Source: Erysipelotrichales bacterium
GTDB taxonomy: Bacteria > Bacillota_I > Bacilli_A > Erysipelotrichales > Erysipelotrichaceae
Assembly: GCA_910576345.1 (NCBI GenBank)
Contig: CAJTIT010000001.1
Coordinates: 148,744 to 212,743, forward strand
Length of the DNA stretch: 64,000 nt
Direction of reading: 5' to 3'
Positions 11,121 to 18,548 of the stretch are shown here, piece after piece (position 1 is the stretch's first letter; each line of letters starts with the position of its first letter). The position numbers and the translations under genes are program-made. The notes under the pieces were generated by a model that was not told the DNA's origin, searched no databases, and was given only the letters and a program-made list of their open reading frames with translations.

Positions 11121-12569
11121 ATGTCATTATTTGAACATGAAGCAAGACAATTTAAATTTGATGTGCTGCGTGAAGTCAGTCATCGATGCTTTGAGGGGAA
11201 ATTGAATGAAAGCATTACGGATGAATTGGCGTATCAGCTGATTCCCGGAAAACGTGCCGATTTTCGCTGCTGCGTATATAAAGAACGTGAGATCATCCGT
11301 CAGCGTACCCGTATGGCGATGGGGCAGTCGCCGGTGCCAAGTGAGAATGACAATCCGCGCCAGATCGTTCGTGTCATTGAAGCAGCTTGTGATGGATGCA
11401 ACATTCATAAGATCTTAGTTACGGATAACTGCCGCAAATGTATGGCCAAATCTTGTATGTCTGCCTGCAAATTTGATGCGATGAAGATGGGCAGTGACCA
11501 TGCATATATTGATTATGATCGATGTAAGGAATGCGGTGCTTGCGTGAATGCCTGCCCATTTAATGCGATCGTTGCTACACAGCGGCCATGTAAAGCAAGC
11601 TGTCCGGTGGATGCGATTCATATGGATGAAAACGGTTTGGCGCAAATCGATGAAGAAAAATGTATCAACTGTGGTGCGTGCCAGGCAAAATGTCCGTTTG
11701 GCGCCATTGAAGACATGTCATGGATGGTCAATGTGATAGAAGAATTGAAAGCTAAAACAAAAATGTTTGCGATTTTTGCACCGGCTATTCAAGGACAATT
11801 CGACAATGCGACACTGCCACAAATCAAACAAGGCATTCGTCAGTTGGGATTTGCGGATGCGTATGAAGCAGCGATTGGCGCTGATGCCGTTGCTTGGTAT
11901 GAGCGGGAAGATGCATTGAAACATAAAGTGGAAGGACAAAAGATCACAACATCCTGCTGTCCGGCATTTGTCAATATGGCAAGACAGCATTTCCCTACGG
12001 TATATGAAAACAATGTATCGCATATGGTTTCACCGATGGTCGCAACGGGACGCTATTTGAAAAAGCACTATCCGGATTATAAACTGGTATTCATTGGTCC
12101 GTGTGTCGCAAAAAAACAGGAAGTACAGGACAGCTGTATTGATTACTGTTTGACATTTGAAGAACTTGCAGCCATGATGGTATCCAAACATATTTCACCG
12201 GAGAATGTGACACCGAGTGAAGAAGTAATCGCATCGACACACGGTCGTAATTTCGCGATTGGCGGCGGTGTTTCCAAAGCCATGTTACAGGCATTATCAG
12301 AAAATAATGAAGATGCGGTAACGGCAGAATATGCGGATGGATCGGAAGCATGCAAGAAGGCGTTAATGATGATGAAAGTAGGGCGTTTCCAACCGGATGT
12401 TTTGGAAGGAATGGCTTGTGTTGGCGGCTGTGTAAGCGGGCCGGCTTCCATTGAAAACATGCCAAAAGTGAAAATGCGTATGAATAAAGAAAATGCCGCT
12501 TTGAAAGATAAAACAATTACTTCTACGCTGGAAACTTTTGATTTCAGTGATATCGACCTTCATCGCTAA
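11121..12569 (+). CDS. [FeFe] hydrogenase-like iron-sulfur protein (group B-like)
   Basis: A 482-residue protein; the ATG at 11121 is fixed by AGGAGG seven bases before it. Cys-rich N-terminal half: an atypical cluster region near residues 90-115 (CDGCNIHK, CRKCMAKSCMSAC), then two ferredoxin-type motifs CKECGACVNACP (about 137) and CINCGACQAKCP (about 181). The C-terminal half carries the three H-cluster signatures: TSCCPAF (about 276), GPCVAKKQE (about 325) and GMACVGGCVSG (about 429). All cluster-ligating Cys expected for the H-domain appear present. The family reversibly reduces protons with ferredoxin in fermentation, but group B members are poorly characterised and some may be sensory. 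HydEFG maturases are not in the window. Confidence 0.85.
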   Translation: MSLFEHEARQFKFDVLREVSHRCFEGKLNESITDELAYQLIPGKRADFRCCVYKEREIIRQRTRMAMGQSPVPSENDNPRQIVRVIEAACDGCNIHKILVTDNCRKCMAKSCMSACKFDAMKMGSDHAYIDYDRCKECGACVNACPFNAIVATQRPCKASCPVDAIHMDENGLAQIDEEKCINCGACQAKCPFGAIEDMSWMVNVIEELKAKTKMFAIFAPAIQGQFDNATLPQIKQGIRQLGFADAYEAAIGADAVAWYEREDALKHKVEGQKITTSCCPAFVNMARQHFPTVYENNVSHMVSPMVATGRYLKKHYPDYKLVFIGPCVAKKQEVQDSCIDYCLTFEELAAMMVSKHISPENVTPSEEVIASTHGRNFAIGGGVSKAMLQALSENNEDAVTAEYADGSEACKKALMMMKVGRFQPDVLEGMACVGGCVSGPASIENMPKVKMRMNKENAALKDKTITSTLETFDFSDIDLHR

Positions 12570-12583
12570 ACAGGAAATCACAC

Positions 12584-13081
12584 ATGCTTTACAACGTACA
12601 AGAAAAAATGCCGTTTGAATTGTCCAATGGCATCTATATCGATTTTGTCGATCATCGATTTGTCATCATTGTCAAGGATGAAATTTGGACCGATTATGAA
12701 AAAGAAGCCTTGCATCGTCAACCGCTTCATATCTATTTCCTTTATGAGCGCATCTGTGGTTTGTTTCTGTTAGAAAATGTGGATTCGATTGATACAAGCG
12801 ATGCCAGCTTTGATATTCATAACTGTGATGAAAAAGATGCGCTGTTTCAAGAAAAGTGCTTTCAAGTAGAAATCTATCTTTTGAATGGAGAGAACTTGGT
12901 TTGTGCAGGAAGAAGTGTGACTTTTGATCGATCCAGCACCCAGACCATAAAAGAGGCGCTTAAAAAACAATCGGAGACGCCATATGACGATGCAGGATTT
13001 GATCGTGCACTCGCCAAAATTCAAGGAACTTATGAACCGTTTGAACTGGAGCCATTGGCTTTGGTAAAGGGCGTATTTTAA
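12584..13081 (+). CDS. Hypothetical protein downstream of the hydrogenase
   Basis: A 165-residue soluble protein with no signal peptide or membrane segment that I recognise from no family. It is acidic and rich in Asp, Glu, Ile and Phe, alternating short beta-like stretches (GIYIDFVDHRFVIIV, HIYFLYERICGLFLLE) with a C-terminal helical part (TIKEALKKQSETPYDDAGFD). It begins 15 bases after the hydrogenase stop with CAGGAAA as a weak ribosome binding site and shares the terminator behind it, so the two genes are probably co-transcribed. That suggests a role linked to the hydrogenase, but this is inference from position alone. Confidence 0.65.
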   Translation: MLYNVQEKMPFELSNGIYIDFVDHRFVIIVKDEIWTDYEKEALHRQPLHIYFLYERICGLFLLENVDSIDTSDASFDIHNCDEKDALFQEKCFQVEIYLLNGENLVCAGRSVTFDRSSTQTIKEALKKQSETPYDDAGFDRALAKIQGTYEPFELEPLALVKGVF

Positions 13082-13088
13082 TCAAAAC

Positions 13089-13121
13089 AACCTGTCTTGT
13101 ATTTTATGAGGCAGGTTTTTT
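13089..13121 (+). terminator. Terminator after the hydrogenase unit
   Basis: AACCTGTC (13089-13096) pairs with GGCAGGTT (13110-13117) with one G-T pair, followed by TTTTTT. Confidence 0.8.
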
Positions 13122-13145
13122 CATGAATGTATCTTTCATAAAGTA

Positions 13146-13154
13146 TGGTATACT
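13146..13154 (+). promoter_or_regulatory. Extended -10 promoter of glpK
   Basis: TGGTATACT at 13146-13154 is an extended -10 without a clear -35, about 48 bases ahead of the glpK start. Confidence 0.5.
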
Positions 13155-13201
13155 ATTTTGGAAGGTATGAAGAGAATTACAGTGAAAGAGAGGTCATGCA
13201 T

Positions 13202-14695
13202 ATGAATACGTATATTCTTGCAATTGATCAGGGAACGACCAGTACAAGGGCAATCATTTTTGATCATGAAATGCACATTGTAGGAATCGCACAGCGTGAA
13301 TTGATGAATTACTATCCGCATCCGGGCTGGGTAGAACAAAATGCCAATGACATTTGGGCAAGCTGTGTCGGTGTGATTGGCGAAGTGATGGCAAAATGCA
13401 ATATCGCGGATGAACAGATTGCGGCTATCGGCATCACCAATCAAAGAGAAACTTCGCTTATATGGGATAAAGAGAGTGGTCAGCCAATCCATTTTGCGAT
13501 CGTTTGGCAATCCAGACAATCCAATACCTATATTGAAGATTGGAAACAAAAAGGTAAGGCAAGCTGGATTCAAGAAAAAACAGGTTTGATTCTGGATCCA
13601 TATTTCAGCGCATCCAAAATTCGCTATATCTTAGATCATGTGGAAGGAGCGCAAAAAAGAGCAGAGGAAGGGAAACTGTTATTTGGTACCATCGATACAT
13701 GGCTTGTATGGAAGCTGACCCAAGGCGAATGTCATATCAGCGATGTATCCAATGCGTCCAGAACGATGTTGATGAACTTGAAAACGTTGGATTATGATGA
13801 AGAACTGTTACAGTTTTTCCATATTCCCAAATGCATCCTTCCCAAAATACAAGATTCCAGCGCTTACTACGCTATGGCCACCGGTATATTCAAGCATCCG
13901 GTACCAATCACATCGATCATTGGCGATCAACAGGCAGCATTATTTGGACAGACGTGTTTTGAAAGCGGTGATGTGAAGAATACATACGGAACCGGATGTT
14001 TTTTGTTAATGAATACAAAAGACAAAATCATTCAATCATCTAACGGACTTTTGACAAGTGTTGGATGGCGTATTCAGGATGAAGTCAATTATGTGCTGGA
14101 GGGCAGTGTGTTTGTTGCTGGGGCTGCCATTCAATGGCTGCGAGACGGTCTGAAGATGATTGAGACAAGCGCAGAAACTAGCAGCCGTGCAAAAGAAACA
14201 AAAAGCGATGGCATTTATGTAGTACCTGCTTTTACCGGACTTGGCACACCCTATTGGTGCGCAGAAGCCAAAGGAGCAATGTTTGGCTTAACCAGAGGAA
14301 CGACACAAAATCAAATCATTCGCGCAACTTTGGAAAGCTTGGCGTATCAAACAAATGATGTGGTGATGGCAATGCAGAAGGACAGCGGCATTTCCATACA
14401 TCAGTTGTATGTGGATGGGGGAGCGAGCCGCAATGAATTTCTCATGCAGTTTCAAGCAGATCTTTTAAATGTCGATGTCATTCGGGCGATGCACAGTGAA
14501 ACAACCGCATTGGGCGCTGCGTTACTTGCAGGACTTGGCATTGGTTATTGGAAGGACAAAGCGGAAATCAAACAATTGATTGCACATGAAAAGAACTTTC
14601 ATCCATCGATGGATGCGAATAAGCGAAGTGTAGCAATCAACGGTTGGAAAAAAGCCATACATGCAGTTCTCGCTTTTCATCAAGACGAAGTATAG
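13202..14695 (+). CDS. glpK: Glycerol kinase
   Basis: GlpK phosphorylates glycerol with ATP to sn-glycerol 3-phosphate in the cytoplasm. The 497-residue protein opens with the FGGY-kinase phosphate motif LAIDQGTTSTRAIIFD and carries ITNQRETSLIWD, YGTGCFLLMNT and the C-terminal DGGASRNEFLMQFQADLL motif. The ATG at 13202 is preferred over the ATG at 13196 because GAGAGG (13188-13193) is eight bases from it. No glpF or glpD lies next to it, so glycerol uptake and further oxidation must be encoded elsewhere. I see no cre site in its short leader. Confidence 0.96.
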   Translation: MNTYILAIDQGTTSTRAIIFDHEMHIVGIAQRELMNYYPHPGWVEQNANDIWASCVGVIGEVMAKCNIADEQIAAIGITNQRETSLIWDKESGQPIHFAIVWQSRQSNTYIEDWKQKGKASWIQEKTGLILDPYFSASKIRYILDHVEGAQKRAEEGKLLFGTIDTWLVWKLTQGECHISDVSNASRTMLMNLKTLDYDEELLQFFHIPKCILPKIQDSSAYYAMATGIFKHPVPITSIIGDQQAALFGQTCFESGDVKNTYGTGCFLLMNTKDKIIQSSNGLLTSVGWRIQDEVNYVLEGSVFVAGAAIQWLRDGLKMIETSAETSSRAKETKSDGIYVVPAFTGLGTPYWCAEAKGAMFGLTRGTTQNQIIRATLESLAYQTNDVVMAMQKDSGISIHQLYVDGGASRNEFLMQFQADLLNVDVIRAMHSETTALGAALLAGLGIGYWKDKAEIKQLIAHEKNFHPSMDANKRSVAINGWKKAIHAVLAFHQDEV

Positions 14696-14762
14696 CATCT
14701 GTTTGTCATAATCCCTATGCTAACGACATAAAATATTGCGTACAAAGAAAAGGGGATCAAAC

Positions 14763-15929
14763 ATGGATGTAAAACAAATGGATGCTACTTTCATTGCACA
14801 TACATATAAACGTCAACCGATTGTGATTGCATCTGCGAAAGGATCCATTGCTTATGATGATCACAAAAAACACTATATTGACTTCACATCCGGCATTGGC
14901 GTCAATGTCTTGGGATACGGTTATGAAGAATGGGCAAATGAAATTTTCGCGCAGGCGCAGACGCTCAGTCATTGTTCCAACCACTATTATCAAAAACCAT
15001 CCGTAAAAACCGCACAAATGCTTTGTGAAAAAACCGGTGCACAGAAAGTGTTTTTCTCCAACAGCGGTGCAGAAAGCAATGAATGTGCCATCAAAACGGC
15101 TCGCAAATACAGTTATGAAAAATATGGAAACGAAAGATATGAAATCTTAACGCTTCAACAGTCATTTCATGGTCGTACCATTACCACACTGTCCGCAACC
15201 GGTCAAGATGCGTTTCATCAGTTTTATCATCCATTCACAAACGGATTTACCTATATCAAACCCAATGATATCGAAGACTTTTATCGGAAAGTGAATGAAA
15301 AGACTTGTGCCATCATGTTAGAACTCATCCAAGGAGAAAGCGGCGTATTTCCTTTACATCAAGACTATGTGCGCTCAATTTCACAATATTGTCACTCCCA
15401 TGATCTGCTTTTGATTATTGATGAAGTACAAAGCGGCGTTGGACGATGCGGCTCGTTTTGCGCTTACCAACAATATGATATTCATCCTGACATTGTGACC
15501 CTTGCCAAAGGATTGGGCGCAGGACTTCCTATAGGAGCGACGCTGTTTTATGAAACGACACAGAATGTTCTTCATCCGGGCGATCATGGTTCCACGTTTG
15601 GCGCCAATCCGATCGTTTGTGCAGGCGCAAATGTCGTTTTGAAATGTATGAACGATACACTCTACCAACATGTGAAAGAAATGGGAAATCACATCACAAA
15701 GCGACTGAAAAGATTCCCTCATATACAAGAAGTTGAAGGAATGGGACTGATGATAGGGGCAACCATTCGTGATGTTACAGTACAACATTTGATCGCTGAT
15801 TGCCTTAAAAAAGGACTGCTCTTGTTAAACGCAAAAAAGCGCCTGCGATTATTACCGCCCTTAAATATATCAAAAGAACATATAGAAGAAGGTTTGTCTA
15901 TTCTACATGATGTTTTAAGAAATTTGTAA
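14763..15929 (+). CDS. argD: Acetylornithine aminotransferase-like class III aminotransferase
   Basis: A 388-residue PLP enzyme. Motifs include FSNSGAESNECAIKTARKY (phosphate site), SFHGRTITTLSATGQ, the cofactor Asp in IIDEVQSGVGRCG, and the Schiff-base Lys in TLAKGLGAGLPIGA, all as in ArgD and related ornithine/GABA transaminases. ArgD converts N-acetylglutamate semialdehyde to N-acetylornithine in arginine synthesis. The start at 14763 follows an AAAAGGGG ribosome binding site; an upstream in-frame start has none. No other arginine gene is adjacent, so ornithine aminotransferase or another omega-amino acid role cannot be excluded. The class is certain, the exact substrate is not. Confidence 0.75.
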   Translation: MDVKQMDATFIAHTYKRQPIVIASAKGSIAYDDHKKHYIDFTSGIGVNVLGYGYEEWANEIFAQAQTLSHCSNHYYQKPSVKTAQMLCEKTGAQKVFFSNSGAESNECAIKTARKYSYEKYGNERYEILTLQQSFHGRTITTLSATGQDAFHQFYHPFTNGFTYIKPNDIEDFYRKVNEKTCAIMLELIQGESGVFPLHQDYVRSISQYCHSHDLLLIIDEVQSGVGRCGSFCAYQQYDIHPDIVTLAKGLGAGLPIGATLFYETTQNVLHPGDHGSTFGANPIVCAGANVVLKCMNDTLYQHVKEMGNHITKRLKRFPHIQEVEGMGLMIGATIRDVTVQHLIADCLKKGLLLLNAKKRLRLLPPLNISKEHIEEGLSILHDVLRNL

Positions 15930-16013
15930 TGGGTAGATTTCATAAAAAAAACGATATGTAACACCTCTATAAAAATAAAAAATGAATTTCTAAAAACAAA
16001 GATTCTATTAAAG

Positions 16014-16042
16014 GTTGAAATTCAAAAAATACTTTGTTACAC
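16014..16042 (+). promoter_or_regulatory. Promoter of the flavin-type lipoprotein cluster
   Basis: TTGAAA (16014-16019), 17-bp spacer, TACACT (16037-16042), about 28 bases ahead of the first lipoprotein start. The gap behind argD (15930-16013) shows no clear terminator. Confidence 0.5.
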
Positions 16043-16069
16043 TATGGAGGAAGGAGGATAAATCCCATG

Positions 16070-16480
16070 AAAAAAACAGTATGCTTATTTGCGGCTATGG
16101 TATTACTTGCAGGATGCGGCGGCAGTGCTGAAACTAAAGAATTAACAGGTACTGCAGAAAGCAAAGGACAGACGACCACCGTCAAAATCACAAAAGAAGG
16201 AGATAAAGTTACAGGTGTTTCCATCGATGAAACCTATACCGGAGAAGATGGTGAACAAACAACCAAAAAAACGCTGAAAGATGACTATAACATGAAGTCA
16301 GCCAGTTCCATTGGTAAAGAATGGTATGAACAAATCGAATTCTTGGAAAATTATTTAAAAGAAAACGGGGCCGACAACATCACATTGGATGACAGCGGAA
16401 AAGCAACCAATGAAGATGTATTGACAGGCTGCACGGTAGGTATTCAGCAATATATCGAAGCATATAAAAATGCAAAATAA
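16070..16480 (+). CDS. FMN_bind-like lipoprotein A
   Basis: A 136-residue secreted lipoprotein. The signal peptide MKKTVCLFAAMVLLAGC ends in the lipobox LLAGC, so the mature protein starts with lipidated Cys on the outer face of the membrane. The mature part is a single small domain ending in EDVLTGCTVGIQQYIEAY. This matches the FMN_bind flavinylation pattern D-x-x-[ST]-G-[A]-T, with Cys in the Ala position and the acceptor Thr kept. In FMN_bind proteins ApbE attaches FMN to that Thr for extracellular electron transfer. The start is fixed by AGGAGG about ten bases upstream. A hairpin separates it from its paralogue. Flavinylation is inference from the motif. Confidence 0.7.
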   Translation, partial: KKTVCLFAAMVLLAGCGGSAETKELTGTAESKGQTTTVKITKEGDKVTGVSIDETYTGEDGEQTTKKTLKDDYNMKSASSIGKEWYEQIEFLENYLKENGADNITLDDSGKATNEDVLTGCTVGIQQYIEAYKNAK

Positions 16481-16490
16481 GAGGATCAAC

Positions 16491-16522
16491 AAAGATGTCG
16501 AATGAATTTTCGCATCTTTTTT
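16491..16522 (+). terminator. Hairpin terminator between the two lipoprotein genes
   Basis: AAAGATG (16491-16497) pairs with CATCTTT (16513-16519); an inner CGAA/TTCG pairing extends it, and T residues follow to 16522. It may partly separate expression of lipoprotein A from the genes behind. Confidence 0.7.
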
Positions 16523-16581
16523 ATGTGGACATGTATAAGATATGCATCCTAAATCATACTGAAACATATGGAGGTATGATT

Positions 16582-16989
16582 ATGAAAAAAATTTTCGGAA
16601 TGATTCTGTTGTGCTTACTGAGTGCATGTTCCTCACCGCTCAAAGAAGGAAAAGGAACCTTTACAAGCGCAAAAGGAGAACAGACCAACGCCAATATCAA
16701 AATGCAGAACGAAACAATCAAAGAAGTGGAACTGGATGAGACATATCAGGATACGACCAAAAAAACATTGGGTAATGATTATCATATGAAAGATGCCAGC
16801 GCCATTGGAAAAGAATGGGATGAACAGGTACGTTTTTTAGAAAAATACATTGAAAAAAACGGTATGCAAAATATTCAGATGGATGAAGAAGGAAAAGCAG
16901 TGGATGAAGATATTCGAAGCGGCTGTACCATATCGATTGATAAATTTATCAAAGCGATCGAAGATGCACAGAAAAACATGGAAGAATAA
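16582..16989 (+). CDS. FMN_bind-like lipoprotein B (paralogue of A)
   Basis: A 135-residue lipoprotein with signal peptide MKKIFGMILLCLLSAC and lipobox LLSAC. It shares with lipoprotein A the order: short beta region, [D/E]xDETYxxxTTKKTL, DYxMKxASxIGKEWxEQxxFLExYxxxNG, and a C-terminal motif, here EDIRSGCTISIDKFIKAI. The last part resembles the SGAT-type FMN attachment motif, with Cys for Ala and Thr kept. The start at 16582 follows TATGGAGG at the proper distance. The two genes are clearly a tandem duplication with strong divergence. A role as extracellular flavin carrier is inferred from the motif and from the NusG_II/Gx transporter genes just behind. Confidence 0.7.
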   Translation: MKKIFGMILLCLLSACSSPLKEGKGTFTSAKGEQTNANIKMQNETIKEVELDETYQDTTKKTLGNDYHMKDASAIGKEWDEQVRFLEKYIEKNGMQNIQMDEEGKAVDEDIRSGCTISIDKFIKAIEDAQKNMEE

Positions 16990-17002
16990 CAAGGTAATCA
17001 TC

Positions 17003-17086
17003 ATGAAACTTAGAAAAACAATGGCATTTGCATTGTTTTTTTTCATTATTCCAAGTATAATGTTACCTAGTATTGGAGGGTTGTAA
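17003..17086 (+). CDS. 27-residue hydrophobic ORF inside the lipoprotein/EetAB-like cluster
   Basis: It begins MKLRKTMAFALFFFIIPSIM and ends LPSIGGL, one potential membrane helix after a basic start, preceded by AACAAGG. It fits exactly between lipoprotein B and the NusG_II gene, whose GTG start follows directly on its TAA (17084-17086). It may be a small membrane subunit, a signal-peptide remnant of a third lipoprotein, or a chance ORF. Confidence 0.4.
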   Translation: MKLRKTMAFALFFFIIPSIMLPSIGGL

Positions 17087-17464
17087 GTGAACAAAGCAGA
17101 TAAATGCATGATATGTTTCATTGTTCTTTTCTCGCTTGTATCTTATATACCTTTTTTAATACAGATGACAAAAACAAGACATTTGAAAAAAGAAGTTGTC
17201 GTGGAGTATCAAAATGAAGAAGTACTGCGTAAAGACCTCAGTGAAAATGCGACCTATACACTGAACGCAACCTTGGGCGATGTCATAATCGAAGTAAAAG
17301 ACAATGCGGTGCGAGTTGAAAAAGAAACATCGCCTTATCATTTATGTTCCATCCAAGGTTGGGTCAACAATGTCAATCAGCCCATCATTTGTCTGCCCAA
17401 TGAGATGATCATTCAAATTGAGGCAAATGATGAAACAAACGAAGTGGATACTATTATCCAATGA
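17087..17464 (+). CDS. NusG domain II-like membrane-anchored protein (EetA-like)
   Basis: A 125-residue protein with a GTG start preceded by GGAGGG. It has one N-terminal membrane helix (about residues 7-27, ICFIVLFSLVSYIPFLI), and the rest lies outside. The C-terminal domain (EVVVEYQNEEVLRKDLSENATY, then SIQGWVNNVNQPIICLPNEMIIQI) has the features of the NusG_II family: a short beta domain ending in P-x-x-[IV]-C-L-P-x-x-[IVL]-x-[IV]. In Listeria the EetA protein of the extracellular electron transfer locus is, as I recall, of this type. Its stop overlaps the start of the Gx transporter gene by four bases, so the pair is translationally coupled. Confidence 0.75.
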   Translation: MNKADKCMICFIVLFSLVSYIPFLIQMTKTRHLKKEVVVEYQNEEVLRKDLSENATYTLNATLGDVIIEVKDNAVRVEKETSPYHLCSIQGWVNNVNQPIICLPNEMIIQIEANDETNEVDTIIQ

Positions 17465-17967
17465 ATGAAACCAAGAAAATGATGAACATTACGATGCTGG
17501 TCGCCATCGGTATATTGTTTCATCTGATAGAATCTATGATCGTTCTACCCATAGTGATTCCCGGTTTCAAATTGGGACTTGCCAATATCATAGGACTGAT
17601 TACCTTGTATCGTTATGACAACAGGATGATGTTCACGGTAAATCTCATGCGCGTGTTTTTGGCATCCTTAATGCGTGGCATCTTATTTTCTCCTGGATTT
17701 TGGCTATCTTTGTGTGGTGTAACGCTATCCACATGTGTAGCCATTGTCGCAAAGAAACATACGCAGATGAGCATATTTGGCGTTTCCTGTGCAGCGGCTA
17801 GTGCACATGTGATAGGACAAATGATGGCGGTGAGTGTTCTTTATCAGCAACTATTGTTGGGGATATGGATGCCAAGTTTGTTATTATTGAGCATACCGAC
17901 AGGACTATGTACAGGATATCTGGCAAATGAAGTCATCAAACGCATACATGGAAAGGAAAGAGTATAA
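17461..17967 (+). CDS. Gx transporter family membrane protein (EetB-like)
   Basis: A 168-residue integral membrane protein with five or so helices, matching the family often misnamed heptaprenyl diphosphate synthase component I (Hpre_diP_synt_I). The N-terminal region VAIGILFHLIESMIVLP followed by PGFKLGLANIIGLITLY is the hallmark segment. The fold is related to ECF transporter substrate-binding subunits. Together with a NusG_II protein it forms the EetA/EetB pair of flavin-based electron transfer loci, where it is thought to take part in passing electrons from membrane quinone to extracellular flavins. No ApbE, Ndh2 or demethylmenaquinone genes are in view. Confidence 0.8.
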   Translation: MNETKKMMNITMLVAIGILFHLIESMIVLPIVIPGFKLGLANIIGLITLYRYDNRMMFTVNLMRVFLASLMRGILFSPGFWLSLCGVTLSTCVAIVAKKHTQMSIFGVSCAAASAHVIGQMMAVSVLYQQLLLGIWMPSLLLLSIPTGLCTGYLANEVIKRIHGKERV

Positions 17968-18239
17968 TGGAAACATATTTGTATCATCCAAAAGGCGTCT
18001 GTTCCAAACAGATGGAATTTCAGATGGATCAAGAAACGATCAAAAGTCTGCGCGTCATTGGCGGGTGTTCAGGAAATCTGCAAGGTATTTGTAAATTGCT
18101 GGAAGGCAAACAGATTGACGACGTGCTTCCTGCATTATCCGGCATCAAATGTGGCATCAAGCCAACGTCATGTCCTGATCAAATCGCCAAGGCATTGATT
18201 GCCTATCGCGACAGTAAAAAAGAAACAGTCAAACAGTAG
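17967..18239 (+). CDS. TSCPD domain protein (TIGR03905 type)
   Basis: A 90-residue protein with the name-giving motif TSCPDQIAKAL near residues 68-78 and further Cys at positions in GVCSKQM, GGCSGNLQGIC and GIKCG. The TSCPD domain also occurs at the C-terminus of some B12-dependent ribonucleotide reductases, where its Cys may bind metal; the stand-alone form has no settled function. It overlaps the Gx transporter gene by one base (TAATG) and is the last gene of the cluster. Confidence 0.8.
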   Translation: METYLYHPKGVCSKQMEFQMDQETIKSLRVIGGCSGNLQGICKLLEGKQIDDVLPALSGIKCGIKPTSCPDQIAKALIAYRDSKKETVKQ

Positions 18240-18323
18240 GAAACAGAGCGATAAATAAAGAGGATTTTGCACGAAAATCATCCGCTGAAAGCTGTTTTCA
18301 ATGTTGAAAAATAAAATTACATA

Positions 18324-18338
18324 AATTTTCAGAAAAAC
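18324..18338 (+). promoter_or_regulatory. CodY-like box ahead of the ilv promoter
   Basis: The 15 bases AATTTTCAGAAAAAC match the CodY consensus AATTTTCWGAAAATT in 13 positions. The site ends one base before the -35 hexamer, where a bound repressor would hinder RNA polymerase. CodY senses branched-chain amino acids and GTP in many Bacillota; whether this genome has CodY cannot be seen here. Confidence 0.55.
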
Positions 18339-18339
18339 A

Positions 18340-18368
18340 TTGACTTTAAATAAAAAAAGGTTTATCCT
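18340..18368 (+). promoter_or_regulatory. Promoter of the ilv operon leader
   Basis: TTGACT (18340-18345), 17-bp spacer, TATCCT (18363-18368). The predicted start near 18375 yields a leader of about 190 bases before ilvA. Confidence 0.65.
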
Positions 18369-18402
18369 TATACCAACAGATTTCAGAAAGGATGTGGACG
18401 TC

Positions 18403-18486
18403 ATGTATGTGTCAACCAGCGTGATATTGATCGTGATTTTGATTCTCAAACAGTCTGCGTTTCTTTCGATAAAGTCTGTCAGATAA
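18403..18486 (+). CDS. ilv leader peptide (27 residues, branched-chain-rich)
   Basis: This short ORF encodes MYVSTSVILIVILILKQ and ten further residues. Residues 7-15 are nine consecutive Val/Ile/Leu codons (GTG ATA TTG ATC GTG ATT TTG ATT CTC). AAAGGATG upstream can serve as ribosome binding site. Such a run is the classic control region of branched-chain amino acid attenuators: shortage of charged tRNA for Ile, Val or Leu would stall the ribosome here. The TAA (18484-18486) lies 22 bases before the antiterminator 3' arm. Five ilv genes follow, exactly the pathway that would need this control. The peptide itself is not expected to have another function. Confidence 0.8.
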   Translation: MYVSTSVILIVILILKQSAFLSIKSVR

Positions 18487-18548
18487 TTTTGAGATGTCTG
18501 ATTACACAGAAAGAGCGCAGCCGATAACAAACGGCTGCTTTTCATTTT
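18455..18548 (+). promoter_or_regulatory. ilv transcription attenuator (antiterminator/terminator pair)
   Basis: Three segments compete. Segment 2, CTGCGTTTCTTTC (18455-18467), lies in the leader ORF just after the Ile/Val/Leu codons. It can pair with segment 3, GAAAGAGCGCAG (18509-18520), over about 11 bp. The 5' arm of the terminator, GCAGCCG (18517-18523), overlaps segment 3 and pairs perfectly with CGGCTGC (18532-18538), followed by TTTTCATTTT. A ribosome stalled on the Ile/Val/Leu run would leave segment 2 free and favour read-through; a ribosome that finishes would cover segment 2 and allow termination. No T-box motif (AGGGTGG) is present. Confidence 0.75.

Noticed and set aside
12091..12516. 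A 141-codon minus-strand ORF opposite the hydrogenase
   Set aside because: Shadow of a certain gene; no ribosome binding site and no family features.
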